64,000 nt of DNA from Streptoalloteichus tenebrarius (lineage in GTDB: Bacteria > Actinomycetota > Actinomycetes > Mycobacteriales > Pseudonocardiaceae). The stretch lies in NCBI RefSeq assembly GCF_024171885.1, contig NZ_JAMTCP010000005.1:164259-228258 (forward strand), in the 5' to 3' direction. A program made the position numbers and the translations under genes. Shown piece by piece: positions 25,498-34,187 of the stretch. Position 1 is the stretch's first letter. Every line of letters begins with the position of its first letter. The notes under the pieces are model-generated. The model saw nothing but the letters and a program-made list of their open reading frames with translations. It did no database searches and was not told the DNA's origin.

Positions 25498-26517
25498 TCA
25501 GCCCGGCAGCCCCCGCAGGTACTCGGCGAAGGACCCGATCGCGGCCGGATTTCGCGGCCCCTCCACCAACGCGGCGTAGGGCAGCGTGAAGAACCGCTTG
25601 TTCTTCACGGCGTTGACGTTGGCCAACGGCGGGTAGGACTCCAGGAATGCCTGCTTCTCCGCCGGGGTCTGACCGCCGTAGTCGTTAATGATGATGATAT
25701 CCGGGTTCGCCTGCACCACGGATTCCCAGCCGACCTGCACCCAACTGTCGCGCAGGTCCGTGAACACGTGGTCGCCCCCGGCCCTGGTGATGATCTCGTG
25801 GGCCGCGGCGAAGCGGCCCGTGGTGAACGGCTTGTCCGTGCCGGAGTCGTAGACGAAGACCTTCGGCCGGGGCCGGTCCTTCGGCGTGGACGCCTCCACC
25901 GAGGCCACCTGCTCCTGGTACCGCCGCACCAGCTCCTCGGCCTTGTCCGAGACACCAAAGATCTTGCCCAGGTTGCGCAGGTCCGTGTACAGCGCCTCCA
26001 ACGGCGGCACGATGCCCCTGCTGCGCTCCGAGACGCCGTTGCGGCACGACTCGGTCAGCACGTAGCTGCGCACGCCCACCTGCTCCAGGTCCTGCGGGGT
26101 CAGGCCGCTGCCCTCGCGGAACCCGTAGTTCCACCCGGCGTAGACGAAGTCCGCCTTGGCCTCCAGGACCAGCTCCTTGCTCGGCCGGTCCGCGCCGAGC
26201 CGGTGCGCCTTGGCGAAGTCCTCCTTCCACGGGGAGTCCGCCGGATCGTGGTCCTTGCCGAGCACGTAGCCGGCGAGCCGGTCGCGCAGCCCGAGGGCGA
26301 ACATCGTCTCGATGATGCCGATGTCGTAGGCGACCACCCGGCTGGGCGCCCGGTCGTAGGTGACCTTCTGGCCGCAGTTGTCGATCGTCACGGGGTAGCC
26401 GTCCGCGCTGGCGGCCCGCTCGGGCTGGCGCACCTCGGCGCCGCACCCTGCGGTGAGCGCCAGCGCGGTGACGGCGGCCGTCAGCAGTGTCAGGCGGCGG
26501 GGGAGTCGTCGCGGCAT
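25498..26517 (-). CDS. FecB/BtuF-type substrate-binding lipoprotein
   Basis: 339 aa. Signal MPRRLPRRLTLLTAAVTALA followed by lipobox LTAGC with Cys25, so it is membrane-anchored outside the cell. TroA/BtuF-like cluster A-8 binding protein: VTYDRAPSRVVAYDIGIIETMFALGLRDRLAGYV, then SKELVLEAKADFVYAGW and NPDIIIINDYGG. The ATG at 26517 is chosen because AGAGG lies 8 bases upstream; a GTG at 26532 overlapping the ATPase stop is the alternative. Binds a metal complex, corrinoid or heme-like ligand by family; the exact ligand is unknown. Confidence 0.9.
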   Translation of the reverse strand: MPRRLPRRLTLLTAAVTALALTAGCGAEVRQPERAASADGYPVTIDNCGQKVTYDRAPSRVVAYDIGIIETMFALGLRDRLAGYVLGKDHDPADSPWKEDFAKAHRLGADRPSKELVLEAKADFVYAGWNYGFREGSGLTPQDLEQVGVRSYVLTESCRNGVSERSRGIVPPLEALYTDLRNLGKIFGVSDKAEELVRRYQEQVASVEASTPKDRPRPKVFVYDSGTDKPFTTGRFAAAHEIITRAGGDHVFTDLRDSWVQVGWESVVQANPDIIIINDYGGQTPAEKQAFLESYPPLANVNAVKNKRFFTLPYAALVEGPRNPAAIGSFAEYLRGLPG

Positions 26518-26528
26518 GCGGGGACCTC

Positions 26529-27310
<782 letters not shown>

Positions 27311-27311
<1 letters not shown>

Positions 27312-28426
27312 CACCGACCCCCGAACACGTAGCCGCGCCGACGCATCAGCACCACGAACAGCGGCACGCCGAACGCCGCGGTGAGCACGCCCAGCGGCAG
27401 CTCCTCGGGCGGGACCAGCGTCCGCGCGGCCAGGTCGACCCAGATCAGCAGGCAGCCGCCGGCCAGCGGGGCGACCGCGAGCACCCTGCGGTGGTCGGCC
27501 CCGACCACCATGCGCGTCAGGTGCGGCAGCATCAGGCCGACGAACCCGACCGCGCCGCTGACCGCCACCAGCACGCCGGTCATCGCCGCCGACACCACGA
27601 ACAGCTCCCGCCGCATCCGCGTGGCGTCCACGCCGAGGGTCGCCGCGGTCTCGTCGCCCATGGCCAGCGCGTTCAGCCGCCGCGCCGAGACGAGCAGGTA
27701 ACCGACGCCCAGCACGACCACCACGGCGGCCACCGGCAACGACTGCCACGTCGCGCCGCCGAGGCTGCCGAAGGACCAGAACATCGCCGACCGCGCGGCC
27801 TCGCCGTGCGCGGCGAAGAACACCAGGATCGTGCTGATCGCGGTGAAGCCGTGCGCCATCGCGGTCCCGGTGAGCACCAGGCGCAGCGGCGTCAGGCCCC
27901 TCGGCGACCGCGCGGCCAGGTAGACGACACCGGTGGCCAGCAGGGCGCCGAGGAACGCGGCCACCGACAGGGCGTGGATGCCGAACGAGGCGAACACGCC
28001 CATGGTGATCACCGAGGTCGCCCCGACGGCCGCGCCCGAGGACACCCCGAGCACGAACGGGTCGGCCAACGCGTTGCGGACCAGCGCCTGGCTGGCCACC
28101 CCGACCGCGCTCAGGCCCGCGCCGACCACCACCGCCAGCAGCACCCTGGGCAGCCGGATCTGCCAGACGATCTGGTACTGCGGCACGTCGGCCGGCTCGA
28201 TGACCCCGCCGGTGAGGGCGGCCCGGAGGAACCGCAGCACGTCGGGGAACGGCACGCTGACCGCGCCGAGGGCCACGCCGCACACCACCGAGCCGACCAG
28301 CAGCACGACCAGGGCGAGGACCAGGGGCAGGACGGGACGCCGGCGGGGGAGCGGCTCCGACGAGCCGGCTCCGGACGGGGCGAGTCCCTCGCGCCGCGGC
28401 GAGGAGGCCAGGGGCGGTGACGCCAT
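27311..28426 (-). CDS. FecCD-family ABC permease
   Basis: 371 aa, ATG at 28426 with GGAAGG upstream. About ten transmembrane helices; family motifs QIRLPRVLLAVVVGAGLSAVGVASQALVRNALADPFVLGVSSGAAVGA and GFVGLMLPHLTRMVVGADHRRVLAVAPLAGG. A single permease gene, so it probably works as a homodimer. It is first in the order permease, ATPase, binding protein and lies upstream of the putative peptide biosynthesis operon on the same strand. Confidence 0.95.
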
Positions 28427-28856
28427 GCGGTGGACCTTCCGGGGAACGGGCCGGCGGGCCGCCCTCGGTTCGCCCGTCCCACGCCGCGCGCGCCACGCGG
28501 ACGGCTCGGCCGTGCGGCGTCGCGGGACGCTGGCCGTCCCGGGGCTCCGTCCCGCGGACCTCGACGGGTGGTGGAGCGACACGTGCGCGCGGGTGTTCGG
28601 GCTCGTCGCACGACCGCTCGTGCGACCCACCGTTGCGGGTCAGCGCCGGACTTCGACCGGTCTTCCCCCACGGGCACGGAATGGAGTTGGTGGTTCGCGT
28701 GCACGCTACCCCCGGGAGGGCGGCGGCGGAACACGCTTGTGGTGGAAAAAGGGGACAGCGACGGGGAAATCCCGCCGGTGGACCGTCCCCAGTGGACGCC
28801 GGAGGTCACCAGGGGACCCACGGTCCCCTGGTGGTTCGGCGCTGGCGCGGCGGTTC
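28427..28856. promoter_or_regulatory. Leader/promoter region of the FecCD importer
   Basis: 430 bp. Contains an inverted repeat GTCGCACGA-CCGC-TCGTGCGAC at 28605-28626 (9-bp perfect arms), about 180 bases before the permease start, and the methyltransferase terminator at its far end. No metalloregulator box matched with confidence. No gene was seen. Confidence 0.5.
28807..28833 (-). terminator. Terminator of the methyltransferase gene
   Basis: 12-bp perfect stem CACCAGGGGACC with its complement and a 3-nt loop, 24 bases after the methyltransferase stop. Confidence 0.75.
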
Positions 28857-29636
28857 TCAGCGCACGGCGGCGAGCACGAAGTCGTCCCCGACCTGCCAGA
28901 CGGGCGCGACCTCGCGGAAACCCGCCTCGCGCAACAACGTCACGTGCGCCGCGCAACTGAGCCCGTTGCCGTCGCCGCCGACCAGGCCGCGCCGGCCCCG
29001 CTCGGCCAGCAACCCGGCGAGCCGGTCGTCCTCCGCGACCGCCGACCACCAGGACGACCAGTCCTCGTTGTCCAGCACGCCGACGCGCTCGGCCCGCCGC
29101 TGCCGGACCGTCGTGGCGAGGTCCCGGATCGCCGGCTGCTCGTCGTAGAGGTGGTCGCCGTTGACGAACACCCCACCCGGCCGCAGCATCCCGGCCAGGT
29201 CCCGGTAGAGCCGGGCCAGGGCGTCCTCCGGCAGCCAGTGCAGCGCCGTCGTCGACACCGCCGCGTCGAACGGCCCGTCCACGCCGAGGGCCAGCGCCCA
29301 GTCGGCGGAGGTGAGGTCGACGTCGAGGAACCGGCCCACCTCGGGGTGGGCCGCGCGGGCCATGGCGAGCAGGAGCGGGTCGGCGTCCACCCCGAGCAGC
29401 CGGGCGCGCGGGAGCCGGGCGCGCAGACGGGCCGACAGCGAGCCGGGCCCGCAACCGAGGTCGAGGACGAGCGGCTCGCCGTCGGCCCGCGTCACGTGCT
29501 CGACGACGTCGGCGATGATCCGGAACCGTTCCTCACGGTCCGCGATGTAGCGCTCCTGCTGGTGGTCCCAGCGGCGCACCCAGGCGCGCGCCAGGTCCGG
29601 CTCCAACGGGGAGCTTCCCGTGGTCGCGGTCGTCAC
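28857..29636 (-). CDS. Class I SAM-dependent methyltransferase
   Basis: 259 aa. Motif I LVLDLGCGPGSLSARLRARL, motif II LLGVDADPLLLAMARAA, then DAAVSTTALHWLPED and LRPGGVFVNGDH, the pattern of the Tam/UbiE-like group with a trans-aconitate-methyltransferase-like HWL element. Start ATG at 29636. Separated from the importer genes by a terminator, so not clearly part of the metal/peptide system. A perfect 12-bp palindrome 23 bases upstream may be its operator. Substrate unknown. Confidence 0.87.
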   Translation of the reverse strand: MTTATTGSSPLEPDLARAWVRRWDHQQERYIADREERFRIIADVVEHVTRADGEPLVLDLGCGPGSLSARLRARLPRARLLGVDADPLLLAMARAAHPEVGRFLDVDLTSADWALALGVDGPFDAAVSTTALHWLPEDALARLYRDLAGMLRPGGVFVNGDHLYDEQPAIRDLATTVRQRRAERVGVLDNEDWSSWWSAVAEDDRLAGLLAERGRRGLVGGDGNGLSCAAHVTLLREAGFREVAPVWQVGDDFVLAAVR

Positions 29637-29658
29637 GTCGGGAGAACCTACTGCATAG

Positions 29659-29670
29659 TTGTTGCAACAA
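29659..29670. promoter_or_regulatory. Palindrome TTGTTGCAACAA upstream of the methyltransferase
   Basis: Perfect 12-bp inverted repeat in an AT-rich patch (about 29651-29672) just upstream of the methyltransferase start. Similar short TTGCAACAA-like palindromes are bound by MarR-type regulators. Likely overlaps the promoter. Confidence 0.5.
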
Positions 29671-29716
29671 GCACTCCCGGTGCGACCGGGGACCGGGGAT
29701 CGGCCGGAGCCGGTGG

Positions 29717-30484
29717 TCAGGCGCGGACCAGGTGGACCGTCAGCGCCTCGGGCCGGGCGACCAGCGTCACCGGCGCGGTCAGCTCGTCCACCGGGAGGCC
29801 GTCGCGGACCAGGCGGACCACGCCCGCGACCGGCTCGACGGTCAGCTCGGCGGCCACGTGCTCGTCGGCGCCGCCGATGACCCTGGCCCGCAGCAGGTGC
29901 TCGTGCAGGCCGGTGCGCAGTTGCGCGCCGCGCACCACGTGCCGCGCACCGTCCACGATGACCGCCAGCTCGGCGTCGTCGAGGTCCTCGGGCAGCAGGG
30001 TGACGTGCGACAACGCGATGTCCTGGTCGCCGCGCGCCCCGCGCACCTCGATCAGGTCGAGCCGGCGCTCGGCGACCTCGGGCTGGCCGGCCGTGCCGTT
30101 CTCGCCGTTCTCGCCGTTCTCGCTGTTCTCGCCGGTCTCGTCCAGCGCGAACAGCGGCGCGTCAAGCTGGGCGGCGATGCGGTGGGCGTCCCACGAACCG
30201 GAACCGGCCACGTTCACCACGGCGCCCACGGGGGACGCGTTCCCGGCCGGGGTCGGCCAGCTATCGGGAGCGGGGGTCGCCTCGACCGACGGCACGCCGA
30301 GCCCGGCGAGGTGGTCGCGGACGGTGCGGGCGCGGCGACGGCTCTCCCGGTCGAAGCCGCGGACCACGGCGACGGCCTGGCCGTCGGCCAGCGCGCGGGT
30401 GGCGGCCTCGGCGAGGACGGCCAACGGAGACCGTCGAACCTCGGCGCCGCTCGCCGGTGCGAAAGGTCCCGTGGTCGTCGTCAT
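29717..30484 (-). CDS. Conserved hypothetical protein, nucleotide-kinase-like layout
   Basis: 255 aa, ATG at 30484 with GGAGACC upstream. The N-terminal half (AVLAEAATRALADGQAVAVVRGFDRESRRRARTVRDHLAGLG) looks like an alpha/beta domain. Residues near 120-135 are an expanded E-N-G tract encoded by 9-bp repeats. The C-terminal half is all-beta (ELAVIVDGARHVVRGAQLRTGL, then VAAELTVEPVAGVVRLVRDG). The alpha/beta followed by beta-sandwich order recalls NAD/diacylglycerol kinase-type folds, but I see no catalytic signature, so function is unassigned. The reading frame and codon bias look genuine. Confidence 0.65.
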   Translation of the reverse strand: MTTTTGPFAPASGAEVRRSPLAVLAEAATRALADGQAVAVVRGFDRESRRRARTVRDHLAGLGVPSVEATPAPDSWPTPAGNASPVGAVVNVAGSGSWDAHRIAAQLDAPLFALDETGENSENGENGENGTAGQPEVAERRLDLIEVRGARGDQDIALSHVTLLPEDLDDAELAVIVDGARHVVRGAQLRTGLHEHLLRARVIGGADEHVAAELTVEPVAGVVRLVRDGLPVDELTAPVTLVARPEALTVHLVRA

Positions 30485-31445
30485 GTGGAGGTCTCCGTTC
30501 CGATCCGCTTGGTCCGAACCAGTGCCGTCCGGCACCGTGCGTCCCGCCCCGGTCGCGAACCCGCCGGCGCGGCCGGCGCCACGGCGAGGTGGGCGGTCGT
30601 GGCGTCGCCCGTCGTCAGTCGTCAACGGACGTCCTTCGCCACTGATGGCGGCTCGACCCTAACCCCGCGCGAAGGGCGTCAACACCCGAATGTGATCGAA
30701 CTTCGATGTGAACAATGTCGCTTTCGTTGGGGGAAACCCGATCCCGCCGCCAGTCGTTCTTCTTGGCCCGATCGACGTCGTGTCCTGACTCACACGCCGC
30801 GCGGCGCATCTCCTGCGGGACGGGGCATCGGGGGAGAACCGACCACAGTGCACAGTGCCATGTCGACAGGCGTGTCAACAGTGGAACGGCGTGGGTCGAC
30901 AGGGACAGTCACGGCGACGCCGGGCTCGTCGCGGGTGCGGATGCGCCGACGCGACGGGCCGATGCATGGACGCCGCGCGGCGGGGTACTCACGGCAGTGG
31001 ACGAACGGTGAGTCGAGGACCCGGCGGTCACGTCCTCGTCGGCCCCACGGACGTGGTGGCCGACCGCTCGTGATCGTCGCTCCTGGGACGAGCACGCGCC
31101 GTGGCGAGGTCTCGCCCGGCAGTGCCTACCAACTCGGCGCCTACCGAGCCGACGCCGAATCGGCGCCTACCGGGTCGACGCCTACCGAGTCGATGGAGTC
31201 CACCGGCTCCCCGCCCTCCCGATCCGACGGGCCCGCCAGCCCTGCCGCCGGCATGCGGCGGCGCTGGCCGTGCCCGGCGTGCCCGGGTCGGGCCAACCGG
31301 GCCGATCCGACTTGCCCGGCGCCTGACCTGGATCAACGATGGGCAACGAACCCGCCGATCGGGTGGTGAATCGCCCACGGGGTACCCCGGGCCGGCAGAG
31401 CCGCTCCTCACCTGGTGTCCGCCGGTCGTGAAGGAGCTGGTCACG
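30485..31445. other. Long intergenic region, no supported gene
   Basis: 961 bp between divergent genes. It holds a 13-bp palindrome ATCGAA-C-TTCGAT at 30695-30707 within an AT-richer patch (30690-30730) that looks like a promoter, and a short direct repeat of the type cgcctaccgagtcgac around 31128-31195. Open frames here translate to low-complexity sequence without domains. Confidence 0.4.
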
Positions 31446-31706
31446 ATGTCCCGCCAGAGTCACGTCACCCGGAGTCGGCTGAACCGTCGCCACCTGGCCC
31501 TGCTGCGCGCCGTGGCCGACGGGCGCGCGGAGGTGACCTGTAGCTGCGCCCCCGACCTGCGCGTGGACGGCTTCTGGTGCGACCACACCGCCGCCAACGA
31601 CCTCGTGCGGTCCGGGCTGATCCGGCCGGTGCGGTCGGCCCCGGTCGGGCAGCTCGTGCCCGCCGAGATCACCGCGCCGGGCAGGGAGGCGCTCGCCGAG
31701 GGGTGA
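31446..31706 (+). CDS. Small winged-helix-like hypothetical protein
   Basis: 86 aa, ATG at 31446 after AAGGAG. NRRHLALLRAVADGRAEVTCSCAPDLRVDGFWCDHTAANDLVRSGLI, then a basic/hydrophobic C-terminus ending TAPGREAL. The pattern of helix, GLI and G-R-x-A-L resembles small DNA-binding proteins of actinomycetes, and two closely spaced Cys (C-S-C) plus C-D-H could hold a metal. No firm family. Confidence 0.65.
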   Translation: MSRQSHVTRSRLNRRHLALLRAVADGRAEVTCSCAPDLRVDGFWCDHTAANDLVRSGLIRPVRSAPVGQLVPAEITAPGREALAEG

Positions 31707-31851
31707 GCGTGGGAGTGAGCCTGGGGGCGAGCCGGGGACCGGGCCGCCCGGCACGGGTCGGGGGCGCTCGCGGTGGTGGGCTCGTGGGCTGTCGGTGCGA
31801 TGCGGCAGGCTGCACGCCGTCGTTGATCACGATCGTGCCGAGGAGTTCGCC

Positions 31852-32613
31852 ATGCCCCGACCCCGTCCCCTGTCGCAGGAGGAACTGGACCAGCTTCGCG
31901 CGGAGCTGGGGGCTGGTCAGCAGCCGACGGTGTGGTTCACCTCGGCCGCGGTCGGCGTGGAGGCGGGCCGGTCCGGCCGGGTCGTCGACCTCGGCGACCC
32001 GGCCGACGGCGACTTCATCCAGGTCCGGCCCACCGGGTCCAAGGACGTGCTGTCGTTCTCGGCGACCGAGGTGACCATGACCAAACCGGAGCGGAAGAAG
32101 AAGGCGGCCGGCCCCAGGGGCGGGCGGGCCGCGGCGTCCGTGGCCGCCGCCGCGACCCCGGCCCCGTCCGTCGAGGCGGCGGTGGCCCCGGCGGCCCAGG
32201 AGGCGCCCGCCCGTCCCGCCACGGCTCCACCGGCACCCACCAGGACCACACCGCCCGCCCCGGCCGGCGCGCCGGCGGCGGCTCCGACGTCCGCGACCGC
32301 CGAACCGGCCAGGTCCCCCGCTCGTCGGGGCGGGCGGAAGCCGGCCGAGCCGCCGGCGGTCGTCGTGACGCTGACCTCGACGTCGGAGGGGGAGTGGACG
32401 GTCGAGGTGGTCACCGGCAAGAAGCGCGCCGTGCGCGGGCTCTCGGTCGGCCCCGGCGCCGTCGCCCAGGCCGCCAGGGCGCTGCACCCCGAGGTCTCCT
32501 CGGCCATCGAGACGGTGCTGGAGGCCGCGCGGGAGCGGCAGCGGGCCAGGGTGGAGCAGTTGCAGGCCGAGCTGGAGGCGGCCAGGCGGATGCTCGCCGA
32601 ACTCGCGGAGTGA
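31852..32613 (+). CDS. DUF6319-like protein with Ala/Pro-rich linker
   Basis: 253 aa, ATG at 31852 after AGGAG. N-terminal domain (1-85) with QEELDQLRAELGAGQQPTVWFTSAAVGVEAGRSG and a beta-rich part; basic patch KPERKKKAAGPRGGR; an Ala/Pro-rich linker (about 95-165); then VVVTLTSTSEGEWTVEVVTGKKRAVRGLSV and a C-terminal coiled coil (ARERQRARVEQLQAELEAARRMLAELAE). Resembles translation-initiation-factor-2-like, cytoplasmic actinobacterial proteins of unknown role. Family name is from memory. Confidence 0.65.
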   Translation: MPRPRPLSQEELDQLRAELGAGQQPTVWFTSAAVGVEAGRSGRVVDLGDPADGDFIQVRPTGSKDVLSFSATEVTMTKPERKKKAAGPRGGRAAASVAAAATPAPSVEAAVAPAAQEAPARPATAPPAPTRTTPPAPAGAPAAAPTSATAEPARSPARRGGRKPAEPPAVVVTLTSTSEGEWTVEVVTGKKRAVRGLSVGPGAVAQAARALHPEVSSAIETVLEAARERQRARVEQLQAELEAARRMLAELAE

Positions 32614-32828
32614 GCGGGACGGCGGGCGGGTGCGTCGGAAAGCACTTCGGCGTCGCCGATCGGCGCTCCGGGTCGTCCTGACGCAACTCGGCGCGGCAGG
32701 CGTACCGGTGGGCGCGGATTTCGACAGATCTCTCGGCGGCGCCCGCCTTCCGGCCGCAGAATCCGTCAGGTGTCGGCTAACGGAGTGAGTGTGCGGTCCG
32801 ACACCCGTGATGGAGGTGCCAGTCAGAG

Positions 32829-33071
32829 ATGAGCGTTGAGACAGCCGCGGTGGTCGGCGAGGACACGGCGTCAGCGGCGAAACCCGGGGGGACAGAGCCG
32901 TCCCCGCTGCCCACCGCCCCGTTCAGTGTGGTCTGGAGCTGCGGCCATCCCTACGTCCGCGAGGGGAACGAGGGTCGGACCCGGTGGGTCGGCCTCGACG
33001 ACAGGGGCCGCCCGCTCAGCCTGACCGACGCCGACCTGCTCCGCCGCGGCTGGAGCCGCACCCAGGCCTGA
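32829..33071 (+). CDS. Small hypothetical protein
   Basis: 80 aa, ATG at 32829 with GGAGG 12-16 bases upstream. Short disordered N-terminus, then a compact domain FSVVWSCGHPYVREGNEGRTRWVGLDDRGRPLSLTDADLLRRGW. C-G-H and acidic residues could be ligands but no family is recognised. Ends with a clear terminator downstream. Confidence 0.6.
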   Translation: MSVETAAVVGEDTASAAKPGGTEPSPLPTAPFSVVWSCGHPYVREGNEGRTRWVGLDDRGRPLSLTDADLLRRGWSRTQA

Positions 33072-33524
33072 GGGACCGGCGGCGGGCGCGGGACCCCTCC
33101 CCGCCCGCCGCCGTTTCCCCCGCTCCCGCGTCACCTTTCTTTCGTTTCCCGGAAATCCCCCGGCCGCCGCTGTCGATTCCGTTGTCGACCGGCGCGCGCG
33201 ACCATTGATCGCCGTTTTGCGCGGCGGCCCGCTGAGGCCCCCGTGATCCCCTGATCCCTCGGTCATGAGCGGCCTGGGCGCCCTGAGCGGTCATGACGGG
33301 AGCGACGTCGGGCGTCGCCCGGCGCGGCTCCACCGCGCGGCCACCGCCGCGAGCCCCGCACGACCCCGGCCCCGCCCCGCCCAAGAACCCCGGGCCGGGG
33401 CGGTTCGGCGCGCACCGACGATCCCCACGCCCGCACCCGTGTGGCAGGCTTGTCCACAAGGGACGGCGGGAGGCAGGCCGCCCCGCGCCGCGTCGCGGCG
33501 TCCGGTGACCGGAGGGGATTCACG
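33072..33524. other. Intergenic region with terminator
   Basis: 453 bp. The hairpin at 33078-33112 closes the upstream gene. The rest contains no gene; the promoter of the phosphatidyltransferase operon must lie in its 3' half. Confidence 0.5.
33078..33112 (+). terminator. Terminator after the 80-aa gene
   Basis: 11-bp perfect stem GGCGGCGGGCG with its complement, followed by gtttcccc. Confidence 0.7.
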
Positions 33525-34187
33525 GTGGTGCAGGGTCCGGTGCAGCGCCCCGACCAGCTCGGTCGGGCGGACCAGCCGAACGGGATCGTCGCCGAGGTCG
33601 CGCGGGACCGCGTCCTCACCGTGCCCAACCTGCTGAGCTTCCTGCGCCTGGCCGGCGTCCCCCTCTTCCTGTGGCTGCTGCTCGGCCCGAAGGCGGACGT
33701 GCTGGCGCTGGTGGTGCTGGTGGTCAGCGGCCTGACCGACTGGCTCGACGGCAAGCTGGCCCGACTGCTCAACCAGTACAGCCGGCTGGGGGCGTTGCTC
33801 GACCCGGCCGTCGACCGGCTCTACACCCTGGCCACCCTGTTCGCCTTCCTGATGCGCGAGATCCTGCCCTGGTGGGTGGTCGCGGCCCTGGTCCTGCGGG
33901 ACGTGGCCGTGTCCGTCTCCCTGCTGCTGGTGCGGCGGGCCGGTTACGCCCCGCCCGAGGTGAACTACATCGGCAAGGCCGCCACCCTGAACCTGATGTA
34001 CGGGTTCCCGTTGCTGCTGCTGGCCCAGGGCGACTCGACGGCGTCCGCGATCGCGCAGCCGTTCGCCTACGCCTTCGTCACCTGGGGCGGAGCGTTGTTC
34101 CTCTGGTCCGGTCTGCTCTACGTGGTCCAGGTGGTGATGGGGCTGCGGGAGGCCGGGACGCGCACCGTCGGGGCGGCTGGTGCCTGA
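33525..34187 (+). CDS. CDP-alcohol phosphatidyltransferase (Rv1822/PgsA2-type)
   Basis: 220 aa, GTG at 33525 after GGAGGGG. Carries the full catalytic motif DG-x2-AR-x8-G-x3-D-x3-D as DGKLARLLNQYSRLGALLDP followed by A-V-D, embedded between transmembrane helices. Transfers a phosphatidyl group from CDP-diacylglycerol to an alcohol such as glycerol-3-phosphate or cardiolipin precursor. First gene of the operon homologous to Rv1822-Rv1827, overlapping the next start by 8 bases. Confidence 0.93.
   Translation: MVQGPVQRPDQLGRADQPNGIVAEVARDRVLTVPNLLSFLRLAGVPLFLWLLLGPKADVLALVVLVVSGLTDWLDGKLARLLNQYSRLGALLDPAVDRLYTLATLFAFLMREILPWWVVAALVLRDVAVSVSLLLVRRAGYAPPEVNYIGKAATLNLMYGFPLLLLAQGDSTASAIAQPFAYAFVTWGGALFLWSGLLYVVQVVMGLREAGTRTVGAAGA

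Noticed and set aside
30695-30707. LexA/SOS box
   Set aside because: ATCGAA-C-TTCGAT lacks the TCGAAC-N4-GTTCGA spacing of actinobacterial SOS boxes, and no SOS gene follows.
30715-31011. A 98-aa plus-strand open frame in the long gap
   Set aside because: No good ribosome site or domain, and irregular composition. It may be chance.
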